A DNA stretch of 64,000 nucleotides from Nocardioides nitrophenolicus (GTDB taxonomy: Bacteria > Actinomycetota > Actinomycetes > Propionibacteriales > Nocardioidaceae), in NCBI RefSeq assembly GCF_016907515.1, contig NZ_JAFBBY010000001.1:2852001-2916000 (forward strand). The letters are read 5' to 3'. The notes below the pieces were generated by a model. That model was given only the letters and a program-made list of their open reading frames with translations. It did no database searches and had not been told where the DNA came from. The position numbers and the translations under genes were made by a program. Shown here piece by piece: positions 1-8,396 of the stretch (positions are counted from its first letter, which is position 1; each line of letters starts with the position of its first letter).

Positions 1-765
1 CAGCGGATCACCCGCGCCAAGGCCAAGATCAAGGGCGCGAACATCCCGTACCGGGTGCCGGAGAACGAGGACCTGCCCTCGCGGGTCGGCGCCGTGCTCG
101 CGGTGGTGCTGCTGATCTTCAACGAGGGCTACCTCTCCTCCGGCGACGGCGACCCGATCCGCGCGGAGCTCACCGGCGAGGCGATCCGGCTGGCGCGGAT
201 CGTCCACCAGCTGCTGCCCACCGACCTCGAGGCGACCGGGCTGCTGGCGCTGCTGCTGCTGACCGAGGCCCGGCGTACCGCCCGGGTCCGGGGCGGCGAG
301 CTGGTGCCGCTGGAGGAGCAGGACCGCGGCGGCTGGGACCGGGCGCTCATCGCCGAGGGCCATGACCTGGTCCGGGCCTGCCTCGCCGCCAACCGGCCCG
401 GCCGCTACCAGATCCTGGCCGCGGTCAACGCCGTCCACACCGACGCCCCGACCGCCGCCGCGACCGACTGGTCCCAGGTGGTCGCGCTCTACGACCAGCT
501 CGCGCGCATCGACCCCTCGCCGATCGTCGCGCTCAACCGTGCGGTCGCGGTCGCCGAGCTCGACGGCCCCGAGGTCGCGCTCGCGATCGTCGAGCGGCTG
601 CCGCTCGACGGCTACCACGCCTGGCACGCCACCCGGGCCGAGCTGCTGCGCCGGCTCGGCCGCAGCGCCGACGCCCGGGAGCAGTACGACGCCGCGCTGG
701 CGGTGTGCGACAACCAGGCCGAGCGCGCGTACCTGCTCAGGAAGCGGGGACAGCTGGCCGGCTGA
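1..765 (+). CDS. ECF sigma factor, C-terminal part (5' end outside window)
   Basis: The reading frame is open from base 1 and stops at 763-765, so only the C-terminal ~254 residues are visible. The first residues (QRITRAKAKIK) are the end of sigma region 4. They are followed by the helical C-terminal extension of the ECF sigma factors that carry a DUF6596-type domain (RNA polymerase sigma-24, ECF42-like), recognised by LIFNEGYLSS and LLLLTEARR. In that family the extension replaces a classical anti-sigma factor, and the gene normally sits next to a YCII/DGPF-domain protein, which would lie left of the window. An internal ATG at 55 is not the real start. The 3' end overlaps the convergent histidine kinase by 29 bp. 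Confidence 0.85.
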   Translation, partial: QRITRAKAKIKGANIPYRVPENEDLPSRVGAVLAVVLLIFNEGYLSSGDGDPIRAELTGEAIRLARIVHQLLPTDLEATGLLALLLLTEARRTARVRGGELVPLEEQDRGGWDRALIAEGHDLVRACLAANRPGRYQILAAVNAVHTDAPTAAATDWSQVVALYDQLARIDPSPIVALNRAVAVAELDGPEVALAIVERLPLDGYHAWHATRAELLRRLGRSADAREQYDAALAVCDNQAERAYLLRKRGQLAG

Positions 766-2011
766 CCCCGCGGTCGCGCGGCGGGAGCCAGAGCACGAAG
801 CGGGTGGTGGGGCTGGCCGCGTCGAGGGAGAGGTGGCCGCCGCACACCTCGGCCAGCTCGGCGGCGACCGCCAGGCCGATCCCCTCCGAGCCCGGGCTGC
901 CGGTGCTCACGCCGCGGCGGAACACCTCGGGACCGAGGTGCGCGGTGCCCTCGTCGCCCACGACGATCTCCAGGTGCGTGCCGGCGTCGCGCACCTCCAC
1001 CGTGATGGCGCCGCTGCCGTGCTTGCGGGCGTTGTCGACGAGGACGTCGAGCACCTGGTCGAGCGGACCGCGCGGCACCCGGGTGCGGGAGCGCCGCCCG
1101 GTCTGCCGTACGACGAGCTCGCGGGACTCGGCCGCGAGGCGGCGCTCCCAGCGAGCCGCGCTCGCGTCGACCACCTCGACCAGGTCGACCGTCTCCTGGG
1201 CGTCGATCCTCCGGCCGCGGGCGAGGTCGAGCAGCTCGTCGATGGCGCCGCTGAGCCGGTCCAGCTCGCGCAGGCCGTGCTCGAGCTCGGTGGCGACGGC
1301 CGGGTCCGTCTCCGGCCACAGGGTGAGGTCCTCGAGGTTGAGCCGGAGCGCCGTGATCGGGGTGCGCAGCTGGTGGGAGGCGTTCGCGGCGAACTCCCGC
1401 TCCCGGCGCACCAGCTCGTCCAGCCGGGTCGCCGCGCCCCGCAGCGATGCCCCGATCTCGTCGGCCTCCGGGACGGCGTACGACGGCACGTCGATGTCGA
1501 ACCGCCCGTCGCCGAGGTCGCGGGAGAAGGCGGCGAGGTCCTGGAACGGCCGCGCCATCCGGGCGGCGATCACGAAGCCCAGCACGGCCGAGCCGAGCGC
1601 GAGCGCGAGGCCGAGCAGGACCAGCGGGAGCAGTGCCTCGCGGATGCTCGTGCCGATCGACTCCCCGGACGCGCTGAGCCGCAGCGTGCTGCCGTCGGCG
1701 AGGCGACGGCTCACCGTGACGCCGTCGGCGTCCTCGTGGGCGGCGCCGACCACGATCGGCGGGCTCGACGGGCGGTCCAGCTCGACCCGGTCGGCGGCGA
1801 CCAGGCCGCCCGCGAGCAGGCTCGCGTCGACCTCGCGGCCCTGGCCGGTGCGCTCCTCGACCAGGTCCGCCAGCACCGCGGCGCTCCCGGTCAGGCTGGT
1901 CCGCGCCTGCTCCCGGACCAGGTCGGCCAGGAAGTAGGCCCGCGGCACGCCGTACAGGCCGATCACGGCGACCGTGAGGCCGACGAAGGCGAGGACCAGC
2001 CGCTCACGCAT
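737..2011 (-). CDS. Sensor histidine kinase
   Basis: This 424-residue protein is a membrane sensor kinase. A first membrane segment lies at about 5-22, an extracytoplasmic loop at ~25-125, and a second membrane segment at ~127-150, followed by a HAMP-like linker. The dimerisation/phosphoacceptor helix has ASHQLRTPIT with His213, and the ATPase domain shows an N box (DNARKHG) and a G box (GIGLAVAAELAE). It overlaps the upstream response regulator gene by 8 bp, so the two are translationally coupled and form a two-component system. The pair is last in a minus-strand run starting with the Ig-like protein at 4936, suggesting it senses or controls the cell-surface proteins encoded there (inference). 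Confidence 0.92.
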   Translation of the reverse strand: MRERLVLAFVGLTVAVIGLYGVPRAYFLADLVREQARTSLTGSAAVLADLVEERTGQGREVDASLLAGGLVAADRVELDRPSSPPIVVGAAHEDADGVTVSRRLADGSTLRLSASGESIGTSIREALLPLVLLGLALALGSAVLGFVIAARMARPFQDLAAFSRDLGDGRFDIDVPSYAVPEADEIGASLRGAATRLDELVRREREFAANASHQLRTPITALRLNLEDLTLWPETDPAVATELEHGLRELDRLSGAIDELLDLARGRRIDAQETVDLVEVVDASAARWERRLAAESRELVVRQTGRRSRTRVPRGPLDQVLDVLVDNARKHGSGAITVEVRDAGTHLEIVVGDEGTAHLGPEVFRRGVSTGSPGSEGIGLAVAAELAEVCGGHLSLDAASPTTRFVLWLPPRDRGVSRPAVPAS

Positions 2012-2753
2012 CGACTACGGAATCCTCCAACCGGAACCCCACCCCGCGCACCGTGTCGAGCCGGATCGGCGCGGCCGCGTCCTGCAGCTTCTGGCGCAGC
2101 CGGCCGACCGTGGTGTCGAGGGTCTTGGTCGAGCCGAACCAGTTCTCGTCCCACACCCGTGCCATCAGGTCCTCGCGGGTCACCACCGCGCCGCGCCGCT
2201 CGTCGAGCAGCGCGAGCACGTCGAACTCCTTCGCGGTCAGCGCCAGCTCGCTCCCGCCCACCCAGGCGCGCCGGGCGTCGCGGTCGAGCCGGAAGGCATC
2301 CACGGCGGGGGCGACCGGGGGGACCGGGGCGACGGGCGCGGCGCCGGTGGCCGGCGCCTCGTCGGGATCGGTGACCACCGCGGGGCGGTGGGCGCGGCGC
2401 AGGAGCGCCCGCACCCGGGCCAGCAGCTCGGAGAGGCTGAACGGCTTCGCCAGGTAGTCGTCGGCGCCCACGTCGAGGCCGACCACCCGGTCCAGCTCGC
2501 CGGCCCGCGCGGTGAGGATCACGATGCCGCCGGCGAAGCCGTCGGCCCGGATCCGGCGGCACACGTCGAGGCCGTCGAGGTCGGGCAGCCCGAGGTCGAG
2601 CAGCACCAGGTCGACGTCGCCGCCGGCGACCCGCTCGATCGCCGGCTGGCCGGCCGCGACCCGGTCGACGTCGTAGCCCTCGCGCTGGACGGCGCGCACG
2701 AGCGGGGCGGCGATGGCGTCGTCGTCCTCGACGATCAGCAGGCGCACGGGCAC
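2004..2753 (-). CDS. Response regulator, OmpR/PhoB family
   Basis: This 249-residue protein has a receiver domain (LLIVEDDD at the N-terminus, phosphoacceptor Asp53 in LVLLDLGLPD, conserved Lys in AKPFS) and a C-terminal winged helix (LTAKEFDVLALL, then TTVGRLRQKL). An Ala/Pro-rich linker of about 35 residues (~122-156) between the domains is longer than usual. The start is GTG at 2753, directly abutting the stop of the upstream membrane-protein gene (2754-2756). It is the partner of the histidine kinase at 737-2011. OmpR-family regulators bind phased direct repeats; a set of tandem 10-bp repeats lies at 6351-6400. Confidence 0.93.
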   Translation of the reverse strand: MPVRLLIVEDDDAIAAPLVRAVQREGYDVDRVAAGQPAIERVAGGDVDLVLLDLGLPDLDGLDVCRRIRADGFAGGIVILTARAGELDRVVGLDVGADDYLAKPFSLSELLARVRALLRRAHRPAVVTDPDEAPATGAAPVAPVPPVAPAVDAFRLDRDARRAWVGGSELALTAKEFDVLALLDERRGAVVTREDLMARVWDENWFGSTKTLDTTVGRLRQKLQDAAAPIRLDTVRGVGFRLEDSVVDA

Positions 2754-3134
2754 TCACCGAGCATAGGGGGCCTGCTTCGGGGACCGGGCGGAGCGCGCCC
2801 GGCGGTCGGCGTCGATCGCGACCAGGACGGCGGCCGGCAGCGCCAGCCCCACGACGGTCGCGGCGTCGAAGGCGTGCCGGGGCTGCCCGGGCAGGCCGAT
2901 GCTCAGCGCGAGCAGGGTGAGCAGGAGCGGCGCGGACACCACGAGGACGACGGCGAGCCGGCTCTCGAGGCAGTTGACCCGGAGCAGCGCGGCCGCGGCG
3001 AGGAGGCTGAGTGGGGCCAGCACCAGCGCGGTGGTCGAGGCGCGCTCGCCCCCGATCGCCCAGCCGAGCTGGCCCACGCCGAGCAGCGCGGTGAGCGCCG
3101 CCGCGGTCCGGGAGCCTCGGGTCGGGGCGCTCAT
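2754..3134 (-). CDS. Small multi-pass membrane protein
   Basis: A 126-residue hydrophobic protein with about four predicted membrane segments (around residues 12-26, 34-52, 60-80 and 92-108) and a basic, Arg-rich C-terminus. I do not recognise a family. The ATG at 3132-3134 overlaps the stop of the Ig-like gene (ATGA arrangement), and its own stop is directly followed by the GTG of the response regulator. It is therefore locked into one translational unit between a secreted structural protein and a two-component system. It could be an accessory membrane component of either; nothing in the sequence decides. Confidence 0.72.
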   Translation of the reverse strand: MSAPTRGSRTAAALTALLGVGQLGWAIGGERASTTALVLAPLSLLAAAALLRVNCLESRLAVVLVVSAPLLLTLLALSIGLPGQPRHAFDAATVVGLALPAAVLVAIDADRRARSARSPKQAPYAR

Positions 3135-4936
3135 CAGAACTCCCGGTCCGAGGCGCCGGACTCGGTCGCCGGCGTCGCCGCGCAGGCGCCGCCACCGGTC
3201 GACAGCGCCGCGGTGGACGGCGTCCACACCATCGTCGACGCGGTGGTGACGGTGCGCAGGCCGTTCCCGCTGGCCAGCGAGCCGACCGTGATGGTCACGA
3301 CGGTGCGGTCCGTGCCGTCGACGGTGACCGTCGTCGCGGTCATCGTGGCGCTGAACAGCGCGGTCTTGCGGCCCTTGACGTAGTCCTCCCGCAGCCCGAC
3401 CGAGCCGAGCTGGACGGCGGCGCCGCCCCGCAGCACGTCGACCGCGTCGGTCTTGCTGGTGCCGCCCAGCAGGTTGCCGTCGCGCAGCCTCAGGCTCACC
3501 GGCAGCGCGGCCCCGGTCCAGCCGGCGCTGATGCTGCCCGGCGCCACCACGTCGGCGTAGGTCAGGGTGAGCGTGTCGCCCGCGTCGACCCGGCCGGCCG
3601 TCCCGTCGCCGTTCGCGGTCTGCACGTCGAGCGCCCGCAGCCGGCTGTTGTCGACCTTGCGACCGCTCAGCACCGCCGAGGTGACCGTCGCCCGCCGGCC
3701 GTCGGTCAGCACCGCCCGCAGGTCGTAGGAGCCGTTGGCGACGGTGGTGGTGTCCCAGGCGCAGGAGTACGGCGCCGCGGTCGCGGTGCACAGGTCGGTC
3801 CAGGCGGCGGAGCCGGTGGCGGCGTACTGGATCCGGACCGAGGCGACCCCCGCGGTGGAGCTGGCCTGGGCGGTGATCGTGACCCGGCCGGACAGGAAGG
3901 AACCGGGGTCGTCGAGGGACACCGAGGACACGGTGTTGTCGACGACCCGGCCGGTGAGTGCCGCGGAGGTCGCGACATTGCCGGCCACGTCGGTGGCGAC
4001 GGCGCGGAACGCATAGCTGCCGTCGGGCAGGCCGGTCGTGGCGTAGCGGCAGGACCACGGGTCCGCGGTCAGCACGCACAGGGTCTGGTAGCCCCCGCCC
4101 GCAGCGGCGTACTGCAGCACGACCTGCTGCACGCCCGAGCCCGCGTCGCTCACGGTGGCGGCGAAGGTCGTCGTACCGCTCAGCGGGCTGCCGGGGTCGA
4201 CCATGGCGACGGTCGGCGCGGCGTTGTCGACCAGCACGTCGCTGACGACCGCAGAGGTCGCCGAGGTGAGGCCCGCGGTCGCGACCGCCCGCAGGTCGAA
4301 GGAGTCGTTGGCGAAGCCGGTGGTCGACCAGGTGCAGGTGAACGGGGCGCTCAGCCCGCTGCACAGCGACTTCCAGCTGGTGCCGCCGTTGGTCGTGTAC
4401 TGGACCGTGACCAGCCACGGCAGCACGCCGCCGTTGTAGACCGTGGCCTTCAACGCGACGCTGCCGCGCACGACGTCGCCCGGGTCGTCGAGCACCACCA
4501 GCACGCTGTTGGCGACCGTGGTGCTGACGACGTCCGACACGCTCGTGTAGCCCGCCCCGTTGGTGGCCCGGGCGCGGAGGTCGTAGCCGCCGTCGGCACC
4601 GCCCTTGGTGTTCCAGGCGCAGGAGTACGGCGCGGCCGTGGCGGTGCACAGCGTGATCCAGGTGCTCGCCCCCGGGGCGAGGTACTGCAGGACGACCGCC
4701 GTGATGCCCGACTCGCCGTCGGTGGCCGTGGCGGTCAGGGTGACCGTGCCCTGGACCGGCGTACCGGGCTGGGCGAGCGTGACGGCGGGCGGCGTCCAGT
4801 CGGCGGCGGCCCGGACGGTCGCGGTGGTCGAGCTCGAGGTCACGTAGGTGGCGTCGGAGAAGGTCGTCGACCCCAGCACCAGCAGCCCGCTGAGCAGGCC
4901 GAGGACGGCCACGCGGAACGCGGTCGGGTAGCGCAT
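3134..4936 (-). CDS. Secreted Ig-like repeat protein with SipW-type signal peptide
   Basis: A 600-residue exported protein. The N-terminus (short basic end, hydrophobic VLGLLSGLLVLGS, then a Thr/Ser stretch with SDATYVTSSSTTATV) resembles the alternate signal peptides handled by SipW-type peptidases. Four Ig-like repeats of ~95 residues follow (about 48-140, 141-235, 236-330, 331-425). Each contains a Cys pair in a motif such as LCTATAAPYSCAW and ends in a YDLRAVAT-like strand. The C-terminal ~175 residues form a separate beta-rich region. ATG 4936 is chosen because AGAAGGA lies 7 nt upstream; a longer frame to 5008 has no such site. It probably shares a surface structure with the TasA-like protein at 5701-6231 (inference). 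Confidence 0.85.
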   Translation of the reverse strand: MRYPTAFRVAVLGLLSGLLVLGSTTFSDATYVTSSSTTATVRAAADWTPPAVTLAQPGTPVQGTVTLTATATDGESGITAVVLQYLAPGASTWITLCTATAAPYSCAWNTKGGADGGYDLRARATNGAGYTSVSDVVSTTVANSVLVVLDDPGDVVRGSVALKATVYNGGVLPWLVTVQYTTNGGTSWKSLCSGLSAPFTCTWSTTGFANDSFDLRAVATAGLTSATSAVVSDVLVDNAAPTVAMVDPGSPLSGTTTFAATVSDAGSGVQQVVLQYAAAGGGYQTLCVLTADPWSCRYATTGLPDGSYAFRAVATDVAGNVATSAALTGRVVDNTVSSVSLDDPGSFLSGRVTITAQASSTAGVASVRIQYAATGSAAWTDLCTATAAPYSCAWDTTTVANGSYDLRAVLTDGRRATVTSAVLSGRKVDNSRLRALDVQTANGDGTAGRVDAGDTLTLTYADVVAPGSISAGWTGAALPVSLRLRDGNLLGGTSKTDAVDVLRGGAAVQLGSVGLREDYVKGRKTALFSATMTATTVTVDGTDRTVVTITVGSLASGNGLRTVTTASTMVWTPSTAALSTGGGACAATPATESGASDREF

Positions 4937-5040
4937 CGGGGCGTCCTTCTGACAGGGGAGTGGGCGGAGTGGGTGGCTCGTCGTCAACGCTAGGGAGGCC
5001 GACGCCACGGGAGATCCACGGGCGAGTCACGCGATCTCCA
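4937..5040 (-). promoter_or_regulatory. Leader/promoter region of the Ig-like to two-component operon
   Basis: This stretch lies between the terminator of the tasA-like unit and the Ig-like gene. It contains an inverted repeat with 7-bp arms (GGAGATC at 5010-5016 and GATCTCC at 5033-5039) and the ribosome binding site AGAAGGA just before ATG 4936. No convincing -35/-10 pair was identified. A promoter here is inferred from the terminator immediately upstream. Confidence 0.4.
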
Positions 5041-5041
5041 C

Positions 5042-5088
5042 AAAAACGGGCGAGCGCCGGGCTCGCGCTCCCACAGGCGCGAGCCCGG
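5042..5088 (-). terminator. Rho-independent terminator after the tasA-like/signal peptidase genes
   Basis: A perfect 12-bp stem (5057-5068 with 5077-5088, 8-nt loop) lies 29 bp after the stop of the signal peptidase gene. On the minus strand it is followed within about 10 nt by a run of five T (plus-strand A run at 5042-5046). This separates the tasA-like/signal peptidase unit from the Ig-like/two-component unit. Confidence 0.8.
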
Positions 5089-5116
5089 CTGTCCCCCTCC
5101 TGACGGCGCCGGGCCG

Positions 5117-5698
5117 TCAGGCCGTCCGCACTCGACCCCCCAGTGCCGGGTCCGGACGCGTACGCAGGGCAGCGACGAGCTGCCCGAGGCTGAGCAGGGC
5201 GATCAGGCCGGCCGGTACGCCGATGACGAGCATCCGGGTGTCGCGGTCGGCCAGCGCGATCAACGCCCACCCGACGTACGGCACGGCGTGCTCCACGACC
5301 GGCTGCTGCTCGGCGGTGAGCGAGAACCGCCACGGGTCGGGATCGGGGTTGGCGTCGCCCTGGGTCCGCAGCACCTGGCGGCCCTGCTCGTCGTGGCCGA
5401 TCCGGATGATCCGGTGCGTGACCAGCGTGGTCACGCCCGAGGCAGCCGGCGGCTGGTAGGTGATCACGTCGCCGACCTCCAGGTCGGCGGCCGGCACCGC
5501 GCGCTCGAAGACCACCGAGCCCTTGTCGTACGTCCCGGTCATCGAGCCGCCGGTGATCACGTAGCGCTGGAAGCCGAAGGCCGACGGCAGCACGAACGCG
5601 ACGGCCGCGAGCGAGACCACGGTCAGGGCGAGGGTGCCGGCGCCGCTGAGGACGCGGCGCGCGGCTCCGGGGCCGGGAGGACGACGGTGGGCGGCCAT
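5117..5698 (-). CDS. sipW: Signal peptidase I, SipW/ER type
   Basis: A 193-residue membrane protease. One membrane segment lies near the N-terminus (~22-45) and a second near the C-terminus (~160-180). The catalytic Ser is in GGSMTGTYDKG and the general base is a His in LVTHRIIRIG, rather than the Lys of LepB. An acidic GDANPDPDPW motif follows. This Ser-His layout is that of SipW and ER signal peptidases (family S26B), which in Bacillus mature TasA. The ATG at 5698 lies 2 bp after the stop of the TasA-like gene, so both are co-transcribed. Expected substrates are the TasA-like protein and the Ig-like protein (inference from neighbours and signal peptides). The symbol is by analogy. Confidence 0.88.
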   Translation of the reverse strand: MAAHRRPPGPGAARRVLSGAGTLALTVVSLAAVAFVLPSAFGFQRYVITGGSMTGTYDKGSVVFERAVPAADLEVGDVITYQPPAASGVTTLVTHRIIRIGHDEQGRQVLRTQGDANPDPDPWRFSLTAEQQPVVEHAVPYVGWALIALADRDTRMLVIGVPAGLIALLSLGQLVAALRTRPDPALGGRVRTA

Positions 5699-5700
5699 GG

Positions 5701-6231
5701 TCAGCGGTTGTAGGTGTCGCCGTTGAGCTGGACCGAGTCCCACTGGTAGGCCGCCGACGCGGTCTTGCCCTGGTCGGCGTTCGGCGCGGCGGCGGCCAGC
5801 TTCACGGTGAACCGGAAGACGTTGGCGACGCCCGGCTGGATCACGCCGAGGTCGGTCTTGGCGCCGTCGACGAGGCCGCCGAAGGTGCCGCTGTAGACGG
5901 TCGACCCGGTGGTGGTGTTGGTGATCGCGAGGCTCAGCCCGTCGCCGCTGAAGGCGTTGGTGGAGGAGGTCTCGGTCAGGCTGAAGGACGCCGGCAGGCT
6001 GCCGGTGTTGGTCAGCGAGAGGGTGCCGTTGAGGGTGTCGCCCGGCTTCAGGTTGGTCAGGTCGAAGATCGCGCCGCCGTCCTTGGAGTTGGCCTGCGCC
6101 AGGGTGCCGGAGGTGACCGCGCTGATCGTGTTGCCCGACTGCGAGGTGAAGGTCGCGCCGGAGCCCACGGCGATGGCGCCGGCGGCGGACAGCGTGGCGA
6201 GGGGGACGAGGATCTTGCGGGACAGACGCAT
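5701..6231 (-). CDS. TasA/camelysin-like secreted fibre protein
   Basis: A 176-residue exported protein with a short signal peptide (RKILVPLATLSAAGAIAVGSG) followed by ATFTSQSGNTISAVTSGTL, the type of sequence cut by SipW. The mature part contains NLKPGDTLNGTLSLTNTGSL, matching the conserved PGD-N-G region of TasA/camelysin (M73) proteins. These form extracellular fibres in Bacillus biofilms; no protease motif is visible. The start ATG 6231 has AGGAGAA 8 nt upstream, so an upstream in-frame extension to 6378 is rejected. It is the first gene of a unit with the SipW-type peptidase, ended by the terminator at 5042-5088. Confidence 0.85.
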   Translation of the reverse strand: MRLSRKILVPLATLSAAGAIAVGSGATFTSQSGNTISAVTSGTLAQANSKDGGAIFDLTNLKPGDTLNGTLSLTNTGSLPASFSLTETSSTNAFSGDGLSLAITNTTTGSTVYSGTFGGLVDGAKTDLGVIQPGVANVFRFTVKLAAAAPNADQGKTASAAYQWDSVQLNGDTYNR

Positions 6232-6350
6232 GGCGGTGGTTCTCCTGGTGGGGGTCGTGCTCGGTCGAGCAGCGGCGGTGGTGATGACCAGAACTCTGCT
6301 CGTCGGCGATCCACAGCCGGTCCACACGAGCCCCGCACGAGTCCCCCGAA

Positions 6351-6400
6351 ATCGCCACAGCTCGCCACGACTCCCCACAGCTCGTCACAGCTCGTCACGG
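6351..6400. repeat. Five tandem 10-bp repeats in the divergent tasA-like / M3 peptidase promoter region
   Basis: Five consecutive 10-mers follow the pattern NTCNYCACRR: ATCGCCACAG, CTCGCCACGA, CTCCCCACAG, CTCGTCACAG, CTCGTCACGG. The period is one helical turn. They lie 120-170 bp before the tasA-like ATG and 25-75 bp before the M3 peptidase ATG. The spacing suits an OmpR-family regulator, and one is encoded nearby, but binding is inference. The rest of 6232-6424 shows no gene. Confidence 0.55.
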
Positions 6401-6424
6401 CGGGCGCACTCGTACGCTTGCGCC

Positions 6425-8365
6425 ATGACGCCGGCTCCCCTCGTCCTCCCGACTTCCGCCGCCGACTGGCCCGCCTGGTTCCGGGCCCGCACCGAGGCCG
6501 AGCTGGCGCGGGCGAGCGAGCTGGTCGACGCGCTGCGGGCCACGCCGCCGGCCGACCCGATCGACGTGCTGCGGCAGTGGGACCGCGCCGCCGGCCACCT
6601 CGGCAACGCCGCCGCGGCCGGGTCGCTGCTCGGCAACGTGCACCCCTCCGACGAGGTGCGCGACCTCGCCGACGCCGCCGAGCAGGAGGCCCAGCGGATC
6701 GCCACCGCCTGGGGCCTGGACCGCGCGCTGTACGACGTGTTCGCGGCCCTCGACGACGCCGCCGTCGCCCACGACCCGGCCGCCGCCCGGCTGCTCGCCA
6801 AGGTGCGCGACGACTTCCGGCGCTCGGGCGTCGACCAGGACGAGGCCACCCGCGCCCGGATCGCGGAGATCCGGGAGCGGATCACCGAGCTCGACCAGGA
6901 GTTCAGCCGGGTGATCCGCGACGACGTCCGCACCGTGCGGGTCCCGCCGGAGCGGCTCGCCGGCATGCCCGACGACTGGCTGGCCGCCCACCCCGTCGAC
7001 GACGAGGGCATGGTCACCGTGACCACCGACTACCCCGACTCCATCCCGGTGCGGATGTTCGCCCGCGACCAGGACGTGCGTCGCGACGTCACCATCGCCT
7101 TCCTCGACCGGGGCTGGCCGACCACCGAGCCGCTGCTCACCGAGCTGTTCGCGCTGCGCCACGAGCTGGCGACCACGGTCGGGTACGCCGACTGGCCGTC
7201 GTACGACGCCGACGTGAAGATGATCGGCGACGGCGCCGCCATCCCCGCCTTCATCGAGCGGATCGTCGAGGCCGCCGAGGAGCCGATGCGCCGCGACCTG
7301 GCCCAGCTGCTCGAGCGCTACCGCCGCGACTTCCCGGACGCGACCGAGGTCCCGGGCTACGACTACAACCACTACGCCGAGCTGGTCCGCGCCGAGGAGT
7401 ACGACGTCGACTCCCAGCGGGTGCGCACCTACTTCGACTTCGCCAAGGTGCGCGCCGGGCTGCTGGAGGTCACCGGCCGGCTGTTCGGGCTGCGCTACGA
7501 GCAGGTCGACGTACCCGCGTGGCACGAGGAGGTCACCGCCTACGACGTCCGCCGCGACGGCGAGACCGAGCGGATCGGCCGGATCTACCTCGACCTCCAC
7601 CCCCGCGAGGGCAAGTACAAGCACGCCGCGCAGTTCACCCTCGCCGACGGGGTCACCGGGGAGCAGCTGCCCGAGGGGGTGCTGGTCTGCAACTTCTCGC
7701 GCGGCCTGATGGAGCACGACCACGTCGTCACGCTCTTCCACGAGTTCGGCCACCTGCTGCACCACGTCCTCGGCGGCCACGGCGACTGGTTCCGCTACGC
7801 CGGGGTCGCCACCGAGTGGGACTTCGTCGAGGCGCCCAGCCAGATGCTCGAGGAGTGGGCCTGGCACGCCGACGTACTGCGCACCTTCGCGACCGACGCC
7901 GCCGGTGAGCCGATCCCGGTCGAGCTGGTCGCCGCGATGCGCGCCGCCGACGACTACGGCAAGGGCATCTACGCCCGTACCCAGATGTTCTACGCCGCCA
8001 TGTCGTACTGGTTCCACGCCGACCGGGTCCACGGCGACGACGCACCCGACCTCACCGCGCGGATGAGGGAGCTACAGGGCCGGTACGCCGCGCTGCCCTA
8101 TCTGCCCGGCACCCACATGTTCGCCAGCTTCGGCCACCTCGGCGGCTACAGCTCGGGCTACTACACCTACATGTGGTCGCTGGTCATCGCCAAGGACATG
8201 TTCAGCGCCTTCGACGAGTCCGACCTGTTCCGTCCCGAGGTCGCCCAGCGCTATCGCGACCGGGTGCTCGTGCCGGGCGGCGCCGGCGACGCCGCCGACC
8301 TGGTCGCGGACTTCCTCGGCCGACCGTTCTCGTTCGCGTCCTACGCCGCCTGGTTGGCGCGCTGA
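6425..8365 (+). CDS. M3-family zinc oligopeptidase
   Basis: A 646-residue cytoplasmic metallopeptidase of the thimet oligopeptidase/oligopeptidase A family, expected to trim short peptides. The zinc site is H439EFGH443 in TLFHEFGHLLHH, and the downstream EAPSQMLEEW carries the third ligand Glu. The C-terminal part has the substrate-binding GGYSSGYYTY loop typical of M3. No signal peptide is present. ATG 6425 is preferred; the frame is open further upstream, but that part runs antisense through the tasA-like gene. It stands alone, divergent from the tasA-like gene. Confidence 0.93.
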   Translation: MTPAPLVLPTSAADWPAWFRARTEAELARASELVDALRATPPADPIDVLRQWDRAAGHLGNAAAAGSLLGNVHPSDEVRDLADAAEQEAQRIATAWGLDRALYDVFAALDDAAVAHDPAAARLLAKVRDDFRRSGVDQDEATRARIAEIRERITELDQEFSRVIRDDVRTVRVPPERLAGMPDDWLAAHPVDDEGMVTVTTDYPDSIPVRMFARDQDVRRDVTIAFLDRGWPTTEPLLTELFALRHELATTVGYADWPSYDADVKMIGDGAAIPAFIERIVEAAEEPMRRDLAQLLERYRRDFPDATEVPGYDYNHYAELVRAEEYDVDSQRVRTYFDFAKVRAGLLEVTGRLFGLRYEQVDVPAWHEEVTAYDVRRDGETERIGRIYLDLHPREGKYKHAAQFTLADGVTGEQLPEGVLVCNFSRGLMEHDHVVTLFHEFGHLLHHVLGGHGDWFRYAGVATEWDFVEAPSQMLEEWAWHADVLRTFATDAAGEPIPVELVAAMRAADDYGKGIYARTQMFYAAMSYWFHADRVHGDDAPDLTARMRELQGRYAALPYLPGTHMFASFGHLGGYSSGYYTYMWSLVIAKDMFSAFDESDLFRPEVAQRYRDRVLVPGGAGDAADLVADFLGRPFSFASYAAWLAR

Positions 8366-8396
8366 CACTTGTGATCAAGGGCGGGCGAGTCGCGTC

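Noticed and set aside
362..2374. 670-codon plus-strand frame across the two-component system
   Set aside because: It is antisense to clear kinase and regulator genes and lacks any domain.
2754..5333. 859-codon minus-strand frame over the Ig-like gene
   Set aside because: Only its end (2754-3134) is a real gene; the rest is a shifted shadow of the Ig-like protein without recognisable domains.
6232..6378. N-terminal extension of the TasA-like protein
   Set aside because: It would place ~49 non-homologous residues before a clear signal peptide, and a good ribosome binding site precedes ATG 6231.
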